From: Poriferisodalis sp964484385
GTDB lineage: Bacteria; Actinomycetota; Acidimicrobiia; Acidimicrobiales; Poriferisodalaceae
DNA length: 64,000 nt
Assembly: GCA_964484385.1 (NCBI GenBank)
Contig: CAZAFV010000006.1
Coordinates: 1 to 64,000, forward strand
Direction of reading: 5' to 3'
Position numbers and translations under genes: made by a program
Part shown: one piece after another, positions 1-6,993 of the stretch
How positions within the stretch are numbered: position 1 is the stretch's first letter
Layout: every line of letters begins with the position of its first letter
The notes under the pieces: model-generated
Databases searched by the model: none
The model's input: only the letters and a program-made list of their open reading frames with translations
Told to the model about the DNA's origin: nothing

Positions 1-59
1 CCGCCATCGCAGGCACACCCGCCAGCCGCGTCAACAACCTCGCTGGGCATTACAGTTAG
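1..59 (+). CDS. Possible 3' end of an unidentified CDS
   Basis: Reading from base 3, 18 sense codons rich in G/C at third positions run into TAG at 57-59, ending in residues AGHYS. This looks like the tail of a gene that begins before the window. Nothing in so short a piece identifies a family, and chance is a real alternative. It is on the same strand as the FRG gene that follows after a long gap. Confidence 0.3.
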   Translation, partial: AIAGTPASRVNNLAGHYS

Positions 60-557
60 ATGTCGTATCGCGTAGGGATGTTTGCTCGCGATGCGCGTTG
101 ACCGTCCATCTCGGTGTGATATGGATAGCCTCCACCGCGGTCGCATGGGCCAACCAATCCCGACTATCGGTTCATCCCAGAGCAACACGGGCGCCACCCA
201 CAAGCGGGCCTGGCCACCTAGTGCGTGGCTCCGAGATTTCGGGTCTCTGCTGGTCGAGCATCACTACCGGCAGGGGCGCCTCTCGGCCTTGCTAGTGCTC
301 CAATGCATGAAGGGATGCAGTCGGCTGGAAGCACTAGGAGCGCTGCCGAGTCATCAGTCCGCTAGCGAAGTCTCCACTCGTCCACGATCCTTCTCGACCG
401 ATACCGGTGACTGCTGCGATCGGTTACCTCATTAGCGAAGATTCGGCTGTCAGCAGCTAGGGTGGCAGAGATATCGTCGAACGCAAATTCGCCTTTTCTC
501 GTAAGCTGCCGAGTAAGCCCCAGCACATGCCATAGCAAACGGCCTAGAATTCCAGCA
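60..557. other. Intergenic stretch with no supported gene
   Basis: About 500 bases with mixed composition. Short open frames exist (for example 82-435 plus), but their translations are rich in Arg, Ser and Pro with no recognisable family and no ribosome binding site. The base composition falls toward the FRG gene, so this may be the edge of an inserted segment. No tRNA, inverted terminal repeat or transposase remnant was recognised. Confidence 0.4.
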
Positions 558-2102
558 ATGACACAAGAGCTATTGACGCTTACTGACTATCTCCGTCAAA
601 TGGTTGATGGCGCTGGGGAGCCAGAAATACAACGGAGCTATGTTTACCGCGGCCAAGCGAACGCAAATTGGCACCTCCATTCGGCCGCTGCACGGCGTAT
701 CATAGCACCCGCGTCCACTCTACGTGAGGATGAAGTCGCCGAATTCGAGCAAGCACTCATCAATTGCCAGAACGACTTGATCGCCGACTTTCGTAATCGT
801 AGATTTGACATGCGCGATGGCATGCCTCTTTCCGAATTGGAGATTCTGGCAGTGCTCCAGCACTTGGGAGCCGCAACTGCGTTGCTCGATTTCACTCGAA
901 ATCCGTTAGTTGCTTTGTGGTTCGCATGCGAGCACGAAGACCAGGACGGACGCGTGTACAAGGTCGACGCAGTATCGAATCCATATGTCGGAGTTGGTTC
1001 AGAACATAGACAGACCTTTGGAGAAATACTCGCCCAACTGGTTCCTCCGCTGCACCTACTGGCCTGGAACCCACCGGCGATGGCGGACGCTCAGGCCCGG
1101 ACCGTTGCACAACAGAGTGTCCTGCTATTGGGAAAGCCAAGGACGGCGGCTGAATTGTCCGTTCCCAAAGAACGCATAGTAGGAACAGTGTTGATTCCGA
1201 AAGCCAGCAAGGCTCAGCTCCGAGCAGACCTCGCGTCCATCGGCGTTGATGAATCAGCGCTGTTTCCTGATGTTCATGGCTTTGCAGAGATCAACAGCGT
1301 CAAATATCCCTTACGCACTACTAATGTCTCGGATCTTCTGAATAACGCTTCGCGTGCGCATGTTGAGGGACGCCATGAATCTGCAATAGAACTATACACC
1401 CAGTATCTTCAGGCACGCCCCGGAGACACCTTTGCGAGGTTGTGTCTCGCTAACGCATATGTAGATCACAGTGCCTATCAACATGCCCTTGAGGTATTGG
1501 ATGCGGTCGCGGAATCGCTTGAACACAGCTCAGCGTTCAATCGACATGTTTTCCATTACAATCGCGCGAATGTCAAGGCCGCATTGAACCGACATGATGA
1601 GGCCATCATTGATTATACGCATGCGCTAGCACAGGGAATCGAATCCAATACACAAGTAAGATTCAATCGTGCCAATTCCTATTTTGCAATAGGTAACTTT
1701 AGCGCTGCGCTCGCAGACTACGAGAACTGTGGCGAATATGCGAACGCCATTTACAACGCGGGCAATACCCACATTGCCATTGGGCAGATGGAGCGTGCCC
1801 TTGAGTCATTTGCCGCAGTCTCGAGCATGCCAAACGCGCCTAGGCGATGGCAGCACAATTATGAGGCAATTCAACAAGTAATCACGATCCTCGATGGTCG
1901 CGAGTACATCTGCCAATTGTCCGGGTCGACGCTGCAGCTCTCCATCAAGGCAGCTCAAGCTCCTACAGTACTTGCGATGCTCCCTTTGGTTGGTAATGTC
2001 GGCAACAATGGAAACACTGGTTGGATGAATTCTCCCGGTGGACAAGGATTCGACGGTTCGATAGGCATGGTAATTGTCGTCGGCACCAGCGATGTGTCGT
2101 AA
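558..2102 (+). CDS. FRG-domain protein with TPR-like repeats
   Basis: The product is 514 aa from the ATG at 558; the frame is open back to 462, so the start is not certain and no good Shine-Dalgarno is seen. The N-terminal part fits the FRG domain: YRGQ at residues 30-33, followed near residues 95-125 by an LQHLGAATALLDFTRNPLVA-type segment. From about residue 260 to 430 there are helical repeats with TPR spacing (NASRAHVEGRHESAIELY, NRHDEAIIDYTHAL, IGNFSAALADYE). The C-terminus is a Gly/Asn-rich tail ending in a hydrophobic patch. Codons use A/T much more than neighbouring genes, which suggests recent transfer. FRG proteins are of unknown biochemistry; the TPR array suggests protein binding. 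The setting is an accessory island. Confidence 0.8.
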   Translation: MTQELLTLTDYLRQMVDGAGEPEIQRSYVYRGQANANWHLHSAAARRIIAPASTLREDEVAEFEQALINCQNDLIADFRNRRFDMRDGMPLSELEILAVLQHLGAATALLDFTRNPLVALWFACEHEDQDGRVYKVDAVSNPYVGVGSEHRQTFGEILAQLVPPLHLLAWNPPAMADAQARTVAQQSVLLLGKPRTAAELSVPKERIVGTVLIPKASKAQLRADLASIGVDESALFPDVHGFAEINSVKYPLRTTNVSDLLNNASRAHVEGRHESAIELYTQYLQARPGDTFARLCLANAYVDHSAYQHALEVLDAVAESLEHSSAFNRHVFHYNRANVKAALNRHDEAIIDYTHALAQGIESNTQVRFNRANSYFAIGNFSAALADYENCGEYANAIYNAGNTHIAIGQMERALESFAAVSSMPNAPRRWQHNYEAIQQVITILDGREYICQLSGSTLQLSIKAAQAPTVLAMLPLVGNVGNNGNTGWMNSPGGQGFDGSIGMVIVVGTSDVS

Positions 2103-2383
2103 ATGTTGGAATGCTACTCCGACATCATCCCTCAGCCCGCATTCCAAGTGAATTCCTGACTCGAGTTACGAGGATGCCAAACAACACCACTTGACTGGAG
2201 TTCGTGATCAAACGTCCGAGGCGTTGCATCAAGCCCACTTCCAGATCTTTGCCGATGTAAGGCACGCCCAGCGCACGCGACTGCTGGCCGCGAAGAAACC
2301 GTCCGACTTGCGCAGGCGCTCCGTGGGATGCCACGGGATAGGAAACTACTCGCCGAGCGCGCAGAACATGCGGCCGGTCCTGT

Positions 2384-3076
2384 CTATACGTCGTCCTTTG
2401 GCGGCAGCATCAGCACCCGGTCGTCATTGGCTTTGGCGACGACGAGCCGGGGCATGCTTGGGTGTCTCCATCTGCGAATGTCGAGCGTGTTGCCCTTGTA
2501 CTTGTTGCACCGGGGGTGGGCTGCTTGGAGGTTTTCCATGCCGTGCAGAACGCTCGTGTAGTAGGTGCCCTGCTGTGCCTTGCCCTCGGCGGTGAGTTCG
2601 AACACCGCGAACCGCTTTGGGACCACGTGTTCGACTTGGGCCCCTTTCAGCTTCATGGTGCCGCCGCACAGCCCGCAGCGCTCCCCGTCACGAATGTGCA
2701 GGTATTCGAGCACCTTGCGGCGATGCTTGGTCTCCCAGCGGTCCCTCGCATCGGGCTCGTCTGTCTCGAGACTCCAGCGCCAGATTCCGTCCATCGCTGC
2801 GACGGCTTTGCGCAGCAGTCCCTTCTGCGGTGCAGGAGGCGGGCTGCTGAACGGACAGATTTGGTCGCTTCGGTCAGCAGTCGGAGGCTCCTCTGGCGCT
2901 GATTCCTCGATCGGCACGATCGACCTGCACTTCGGGAACGTCGAACAGCCCCAGAATTGGCTCCCCGCGTTCTCGCCCCGCTTAGCGACCCGGCGCACCA
3001 TCGCCGCACCGCACTTCGGGCACGACAGCTCGGCGGAATCCGCGGAGGCGGAGGGGTCGGCACGTTTCGACGTCAT
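2384..3076 (-). CDS. HNH nuclease with topoisomerase-type C4 zinc finger
   Basis: The product is 230 aa. Residues 19-50 form a C4 zinc finger of the kind at the C-terminus of topoisomerase I (Cys19, Cys22, Cys44, Cys50; SQFWGCSTFPKC). A Pro/Glu-rich linker leads to an HNH domain near residues 120-200. This has CGLC at 134-137, VEHVVPKR around His150, ENLQAAHPRCNKYKG with Asn182 and His187, and Cys190. That arrangement suggests a zinc-stabilised HNH DNA endonuclease with its own DNA-binding finger. It is the last gene of a three-gene minus-strand operon, starting 20 bp after the PIN-like gene, which suggests co-expression with the XRE-ImmA protein. It could be the effector of a defence module or an orphan restriction-like nuclease. 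Confidence 0.85.
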   Translation of the reverse strand: MTSKRADPSASADSAELSCPKCGAAMVRRVAKRGENAGSQFWGCSTFPKCRSIVPIEESAPEEPPTADRSDQICPFSSPPPAPQKGLLRKAVAAMDGIWRWSLETDEPDARDRWETKHRRKVLEYLHIRDGERCGLCGGTMKLKGAQVEHVVPKRFAVFELTAEGKAQQGTYYTSVLHGMENLQAAHPRCNKYKGNTLDIRRWRHPSMPRLVVAKANDDRVLMLPPKDDV

Positions 3077-3096
3077 GCATGGCCTCTCGGCGCTGG

Positions 3097-3663
3097 TCAG
3101 GGGCCTGGTTCGAAGTACTCGATACGAATCTGTCCGCCATGCACAGGCCGAAGCCAGCGATCCGCCGCTGCCATGTCGTCTGCGATGTCGACCGCATCCT
3201 GGGCCGTGATGATGTCCTGCTCGACGGCGCTGCGGAGGATCTCGACGGTGTCGATCACCCTTGACGGCCCGAGTCCCGGACGGCGGGTCGCGAACTGGTA
3301 GGCCGCGTTGTCATCGGTCGCGAGCATCCCGTCGTGTTTCTCGGCGAGCACGATGCTCTGTGCTTCGCCTCGGTGGCCTTGAGGCGGTCGTCGGCCGTCG
3401 GAGAGAGCGATGCGCAGATTGTTGACGAGCTTTCGCTCGTCACGTGTGAGTTCCGGAGGATCGCCGAGCCACGATTCAGCCAAGATCTGCGTGCAATGCG
3501 CCTCGCCCTCATCAGCCGCGTCACTGATCTCATCAAGCACTGCCGGCGCCACTCTGGGCTCGGGCAGCGACCCATGGACGCCCTCGAGAACGTCGAGACA
3601 GTTCGCTGCCGAGAAATGACGCAACGTGACGGCGTCGTGCAGTACCGGTCTGTCGTCCACCAC
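3097..3663 (-). CDS. PIN-like nuclease, probable toxin
   Basis: The product is 188 aa. The acidic residues are spaced as in PIN-fold RNases: Asp10 in VLHDAV, Glu45 in VLDEI, Glu100 in GEAQSIVLA, and Asp117/Asp118 in LATDDNAA. GEAQSIVLA followed by LATDD is typical of PIN-like proteins partnered with Xre-ImmA proteins. It begins 21 bp after the stop of the XRE-ImmA gene and is followed 20 bp later by the HNH gene. The likely role is a ribonuclease toxin held in check by the upstream regulator/protease. The catalytic assignment is by motif only. The size is ordinary for this group and the frame is intact. Confidence 0.75.
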   Translation of the reverse strand: MVDDRPVLHDAVTLRHFSAANCLDVLEGVHGSLPEPRVAPAVLDEISDAADEGEAHCTQILAESWLGDPPELTRDERKLVNNLRIALSDGRRPPQGHRGEAQSIVLAEKHDGMLATDDNAAYQFATRRPGLGPSRVIDTVEILRSAVEQDIITAQDAVDIADDMAAADRWLRPVHGGQIRIEYFEPGP

Positions 3664-3684
3664 GCCGCCTCGGTTGTGTCGCCG

Positions 3685-4896
3685 CTATACGGCTACGGGG
3701 TCGGCGTCGTAGGCCTGCCTCACGACGTCGGGCGAGTCCTTGGGCGTCGAGTAGTCCTCGGTGATGGCGTCGGCCGTCTCCCACGCCTTGCTCAGTTTCT
3801 CGACGAGCTCGTCGGTCTCCACATCGAGCAGTCCTGCCAGCGGCGCTGCGCTGATGGTGCCGTCCCAGATTCCGCTGATGCAGCGGGTGGTGAGGTGATG
3901 CGGCGGCTTTCGAGGCGGCCGCTCGCGGGCCGCCAGCAGCATTGCCGATTCCTCGGTGTCACCGAGCGCTCGGAGCAGACTGTGAAGTCCGGCGTTCTTG
4001 AGCGCATCACGCCCGTCGGCGTTGATGACCTGCAAGTTGTGCAGCCGGTAAACCAGCGACTCGAAGCTCACCCCGAAGGACAGGATCATCATCGCCAAGC
4101 ACTTGGCGTCGCGCCCGTGTTTCTCGATCAACGAGTTGATGCCCCGCTCAGGCATCAGCAACGCTGCGGCGAAGGCATTTGCCAGCCGTTCTTCGTCGTT
4201 GTTGCCCCTGAGATCCTCGTCGATTTTGATCTCAGAGCCATCTACTGCGAGCACATGGCCGAGTTCATGGGCCAACGTGAACATCGCTCGAGGTCGAATC
4301 ACGTCTGCGTTGATGAGGATGAAGGGAAACTCGGGGTCTGTCAGCGACATTCCCAACGGCCCGTCTTCGCCCAACGACTCAACCATGACGTCTACGCCGA
4401 ACTGGTACTCAATCGCCGCTGCGAGGGCTGCAAGTCTGTCCGCTTCTGACGGACCGCTTGTCAGATCACCGAGGCGCTGGCTGGCCCATTCGGCCAACTG
4501 ATTCGCCCGATCCAACCACCGCCCGTCGTCGCCCTCCGGGACGCTCGCAACTGCCGGCTGAGCCTCGTGGCCGCCGTCGCGGAGCACGTGATGAATCTCG
4601 GCGAGCGCGATCAGCCTTCGGTGCGCCTCTCGTGCAGACACGGTCGCGTCCCCAACGCGAGGGGCAACAGCGAGTCGGCCGAGCAACGAATCCGGCTCCA
4701 GGATCGCCAGTTCTGAGACGCCGACAAGATCAGCGAATGTCGTGAGTTCGGCGTCACTGATGTCGCGATCACCTCGTTCGATGGCAGAGAATTCCTCGGC
4801 ATTCAATCCGAGCGCGCCAGCCACATCGTCGAGAGCTGCCGCGGCTTCAATCCGCAGCTGCTGCACCCGACGGCCGATGTCGGCCGTTTCCCCCAT
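3685..4896 (-). CDS. XRE-family regulator fused to ImmA/IrrE (M78) metallopeptidase
   Basis: The product is 403 aa from the ATG at 4896, chosen because the HTH begins right there; the frame is open 30 codons further upstream but that piece has no family match. Residues 8-60 form a helix-turn-helix (IGRRVQQLR, then LNAEEFSAIERGDRDIS). Residues 170-260 form the zinc peptidase core with FTLAHELGHV (HELGH at 210-214) and a downstream glutamate in NDEERLANAFAAALLMPE as third ligand. Such XRE-M78 proteins act as repressors or antitoxins, and some cleave partner regulators under stress. It heads the operon with the PIN-like and HNH genes, so it is the likely control element. No operator was identified upstream. 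Confidence 0.88.
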   Translation of the reverse strand: MGETADIGRRVQQLRIEAAAALDDVAGALGLNAEEFSAIERGDRDISDAELTTFADLVGVSELAILEPDSLLGRLAVAPRVGDATVSAREAHRRLIALAEIHHVLRDGGHEAQPAVASVPEGDDGRWLDRANQLAEWASQRLGDLTSGPSEADRLAALAAAIEYQFGVDVMVESLGEDGPLGMSLTDPEFPFILINADVIRPRAMFTLAHELGHVLAVDGSEIKIDEDLRGNNDEERLANAFAAALLMPERGINSLIEKHGRDAKCLAMMILSFGVSFESLVYRLHNLQVINADGRDALKNAGLHSLLRALGDTEESAMLLAARERPPRKPPHHLTTRCISGIWDGTISAAPLAGLLDVETDELVEKLSKAWETADAITEDYSTPKDSPDVVRQAYDADPVAV

Positions 4897-5225
4897 CACC
4901 TTCAAGTATCGGATGCTTGGGCCTGCCCTGCAAGCGCCACGGTACGGGCGAGGGGTGCCGTCGTGCCATGAGTCATGCCACAGCAATACAGGCCAAGAAA
5001 CGCCTTGGGGTTGAGTGCCCGAGCGAGAGCCGGTGCGGGGAACCTCATGGCGGGCGACTCTACGAGATCCGCTCGACCCCGACTTACGCCGTGCTCAATT
5101 CCGCGGCAGCCATCAGAGTCGGGGATCCCATAGGAGATTGCGGCGGACGTGCCACACTGCCTCGCCATCATGGAGGTCATGGCTGCGACGACTGGCGGTG
5201 CGCCTCCCGGCCCACGGGCACAGTG
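4897..5225. other. Intergenic region between divergent units
   Basis: About 330 bases separate the XRE-ImmA start (minus) from the small membrane protein (plus). Open frames continue through it on both strands, but their translations show no recognisable family. The promoter of the minus-strand operon should lie here, near 4900-4960; I could not pick a convincing -35/-10 pair. Confidence 0.35.
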
Positions 5226-5627
5226 ATGAATGAGCCAAGGCGTGCTGCCGGCATGAGACGCAGCGAGGCTCGGCCGCTTCCGGTCTTGGCGCCTCGGCCG
5301 CCCGCCAGACCGCTCGGCGAGCGCGCCTTCGCCGTGGTGGACCTGTTGGGCTGGTTGTTCGGATCGCTGTTCGTGATGTGGTTTGTCGGCCTGTGGGCCT
5401 TCGGAAGCGCGTTCTGCGGCTCCGACTGGGACAACGCATGCGCAGAGCGGCACGTGGCGGGATGGGCCGTGATCGCAGCGACGATTGCTGCGATTGTCGG
5501 GCTGGCGCTGCTGACCCGACGGCGCTTCGTCGTGGTGACCTCGGTGATCTCAGCGGTGGCACTGGTCTGGCTCTACGCCACTTGGGCGATGCCAACGATG
5601 GCCTCGCTGCCCATCCATCCCGGCTGA
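5226..5627 (+). CDS. Small membrane protein, three predicted TM segments
   Basis: The product is 133 aa from the ATG at 5226; the frame stays open upstream, but only this part reads like protein. A basic, Pro-rich N-terminus of about 33 residues precedes three hydrophobic stretches, near residues 38-62 (VDLLGWLFGSLFVMWFVGLW), 75-94 (AGWAVIAATIAAIVGLALL) and 98-118. Two cysteines (FCGSDWDNACAE) lie between the first and second segments. No family was recognised. It sits alone on the plus strand between the nuclease operon and small genes. It could be an accessory membrane protein of the island or a species-specific orphan. Confidence 0.55.
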   Translation: MNEPRRAAGMRRSEARPLPVLAPRPPARPLGERAFAVVDLLGWLFGSLFVMWFVGLWAFGSAFCGSDWDNACAERHVAGWAVIAATIAAIVGLALLTRRRFVVVTSVISAVALVWLYATWAMPTMASLPIHPG

Positions 5628-5707
5628 GGCCAGCACCGGGATCTTGGTTGAACAGCCAAACTTGGCCTACTTGGGACTCGGATCAGGAACCTTGGAGAAC
5701 GGCAACC

Positions 5708-5863
5708 ATGTCGAAGCGAGCAAATCGGCGGTCGAGGCCAACGGTCAAGCGACACGGTTACATTCCGAAGAACAGCACCGGCCCGAAGGACTTCCCGAAG
5801 GGCACGCTGCCACCGCCGCCGAAGAGCGGCGACAGGTCAAGCAGTTCTTCCAAGAACGACTGA
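5708..5863 (+). CDS. Small basic hypothetical protein
   Basis: The product is 51 aa with a Lys/Arg-rich N-terminus (MSKRANRRSRPTVKRHGY), a Pro-rich middle (KGTLPPPPKSG) and a Ser-rich end. A GGAG at 5694-5697 lies 10 bases before the ATG, a usable if slightly long Shine-Dalgarno spacing. The composition suggests a disordered nucleic-acid-binding peptide. No family was recognised. A G/C-rich inverted repeat follows directly. Confidence 0.45.
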   Translation: MSKRANRRSRPTVKRHGYIPKNSTGPKDFPKGTLPPPPKSGDRSSSSSKND

Positions 5864-5901
5864 ACCCCGGAAGCCGCTCAAGAGCGACCCCTCGGGGTTG
5901 T
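5864..5901 (+). terminator. Possible GC-rich hairpin terminator
   Basis: Just after the small basic gene, AACCCCG pairs with CGGGGTT, and an inner CGCT-CAAG-AGCG hairpin sits between the arms. No T-run follows. It is a plausible actinobacterial hairpin terminator or simply a palindrome. Confidence 0.3.
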
Positions 5902-6080
5902 CGCACGCCACGATAGGAGGTCCGTCGGTTTGATGGCAACGCACTTGGCGCGCAGAACGGGAGGCCGGTCCGCCTGAAGTCGGCTCTGGGCCGAGTGCTC
6001 AGGTTCCCCTGCCCAGGCGGTGGGCTCCGCGCCTCCGGTCGACCGTCACCATAGCGACGAGGGTGTGGGGCATCCCGCCG

Positions 6081-6293
6081 TCAGGTCAGTGCCCCGGAGC
6101 CGCCCTGATCCTGCACATGCACGTCGACCGGGCCCACGTCGGCGGGATCGACGTCGAGCATCAGGGCGATGGCCTCACGAGCGGCCGCCGGCACCTCGTC
6201 GAGGTGTCTCGCTTGGGAGAAGACACCTCGAAGCGACGGAACCGTGATCGCCCACCACTCGCCAGACCGCACGACTTCGACGCGATGACCCAT
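6081..6293 (-). CDS. HicB-like antitoxin (orphan)
   Basis: The product is 70 aa from the ATG at 6293; an upstream ATG at 6365 would add 24 basic residues that do not fit the family. The sequence MGHRVEVVRSGEWWAITVPS, then REAIALMLDVDP, follows the short HicB fold (a strand-rich partial RNase H-like domain and a helix). HicB proteins neutralise the HicA mRNA interferase and usually lie next to it. No HicA-like frame with the expected small dsRNA-binding fold was found on either side, so this is an orphan or a solitary regulator. Other antitoxin remnants lie 270-590 bp away. Confidence 0.65.
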   Translation of the reverse strand: MGHRVEVVRSGEWWAITVPSLRGVFSQARHLDEVPAAAREAIALMLDVDPADVGPVDVHVQDQGGSGALT

Positions 6294-6349
6294 GGAGCGG
6301 CTGAGCGTACGCTGACGGACGACAAGCACGCTCCTGCCAAGAAATCGCT

Positions 6350-6378
6350 TTGTGCGGTGGCGCAACCGGGGTTAGTCT
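6350..6378 (+). promoter_or_regulatory. Candidate promoter for a short RNA
   Basis: TTGTGC at 6350-6355 and TAGTCT at 6373-6378 are spaced by exactly 17 bp. The predicted start is near 6385, just before two hairpins and a T-run. The hexamers are weak matches to the sigma-70-type consensus, but the spacing is ideal. Confidence 0.4.
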
Positions 6379-6384
6379 TTGATC

Positions 6385-6440
6385 AGTTTGCTGACTCCTC
6401 CTTTGAGGAGTTGACGAGGGCCCGAATGGGCCCTCGTTTT
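6385..6440 (+). ncRNA. Candidate small RNA with anti-Shine-Dalgarno-like hairpin
   Basis: This is a predicted transcript of about 55 nt. Its first hairpin is ACTCCTC-CTTT-GAGGAGT at 6394-6411 (7 perfect pairs) and contains CCTCCTTT, the same 8 bases found at the 3' end of 16S rRNA. Its second hairpin is the terminator at 6415-6436 followed by TTTT. No protein gene on this strand ends just upstream, so the terminator is otherwise unexplained. It could be a regulatory RNA, an attenuator remnant, or the end of an unseen transcript. Confidence 0.4.
6415..6440 (+). terminator. Strong intrinsic terminator
   Basis: CGAGGGCCC-GAAT-GGGCCCTCG forms a perfect 9-bp GC-rich stem with a 4-base loop, followed at once by TTTT. 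The T-run fixes the direction as plus. No plus-strand protein gene lies immediately upstream. Confidence 0.75.
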
Positions 6441-6566
6441 GTATTGGAGGGTCTGTCAGCTGGACCGATGCGCTGCATTCGTGGATGCTGGCGATCTCTA
6501 CGCGGAAGGCGGCAAGGAGCCCGGCTAGCGCAGGCGGTTACCGGCGGCGCAGTGACCGGATCGGCG

Positions 6567-6789
6567 TCAGCTGGCGGGCGTCGCTTGAGGGGTCGGGATC
6601 TCCACTTCGGCCATTTCGAACCGGGCCGACTGCGACGCCATGACGTCGCCACCCGCAGCCAGCCATTCCGCGTCCACGTCGGCGAGGGACTGGCTGTGGT
6701 AGGCGATGGCGTCTTCGATGGACATCGCAGGCGTCGGCACCGTAGTTGTTCGGGGCCTGCTCGATGACGACTGCGTAGGTCAGCTTCAT
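6567..6789 (-). pseudogene. Decayed hicB-type antitoxin gene (internal deletion, frameshift)
   Basis: From the ATG at 6789 the first frame reads MKLTYAVVIEQAPNNYGA, the classic start of a HicB antitoxin. The expected next part (a YVPDLPGC-type strand and the following helix) is missing. The C-terminal half reappears in another frame as MSIEDAIAYHSQSLADVDAE, then FEMAEVEIPTPQ, before TGA at 6567-6569. The length from ATG to this stop is not a multiple of three. The simplest reading is a deletion of roughly 15-20 codons that also shifted the frame. There is no hicA beside it. Confidence 0.65.
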
Positions 6790-6878
6790 CGCGAACTCCC
6801 GCGGAGGCCTGCTTGTCTCAAGATGTTGAGGCGTGTGCGCACTTCGTCTGGCAGCCGGAGCGATGCGGGATAGCTCAT
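6786..6878 (-). pseudogene. Truncated ribbon-helix-helix antitoxin remnant
   Basis: A 30-aa frame starts at the ATG at 6878: MSYPASLRLPDEVRTRLNIL is a typical first strand and helix of a CopG/ParD-like ribbon-helix-helix protein. It then degenerates into QAGLRGSSR and stops. The TGA overlaps the ATG of the broken hicB by two bases. The second helix is missing, so it cannot form the usual dimer. It is most likely a stub left by the same deletion process that damaged the neighbouring gene. Confidence 0.45.
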
Positions 6879-6953
6879 CGTGACCTTCTGAGTGTGGTGC
6901 GTTACAACGTAGCGGGCCAAGACTTTCCACAAATATTTCCATAACGGCTAAAG

Positions 6954-6963
6954 TTGTGCACAA
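6954..6963. promoter_or_regulatory. Palindrome upstream of the AlbA_2-ATPase gene
   Basis: TTGTGCACAA is a perfect 10-bp palindrome 30 bp before the ATG at 6994, in an AT-rich strip (6915-6985). The strip also holds TTTCCACAAA, TTTCCGCAAT and ATGTGCGCAAA, which share the same half-site flavour. A TAAAGT hexamer at 6949-6954 could be the -10. This fits an operator for autoregulation by the winged-helix protein encoded downstream. Confidence 0.4.
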
Positions 6964-6993
6964 AGTTTCCGCAATGTGCGCAAAGCCGGTAGC

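Noticed and set aside
82..435. Open frame of 117 codons on the plus strand
   Set aside because: Arg/Ser-rich translation without family, no ribosome binding site, and a second overlapping frame of similar quality.
4917..5225. N-terminal extension of the small membrane protein
   Set aside because: The frame is open, but the translation is Cys/His/Arg-rich and not protein-like; the ATG at 5226 fits better.
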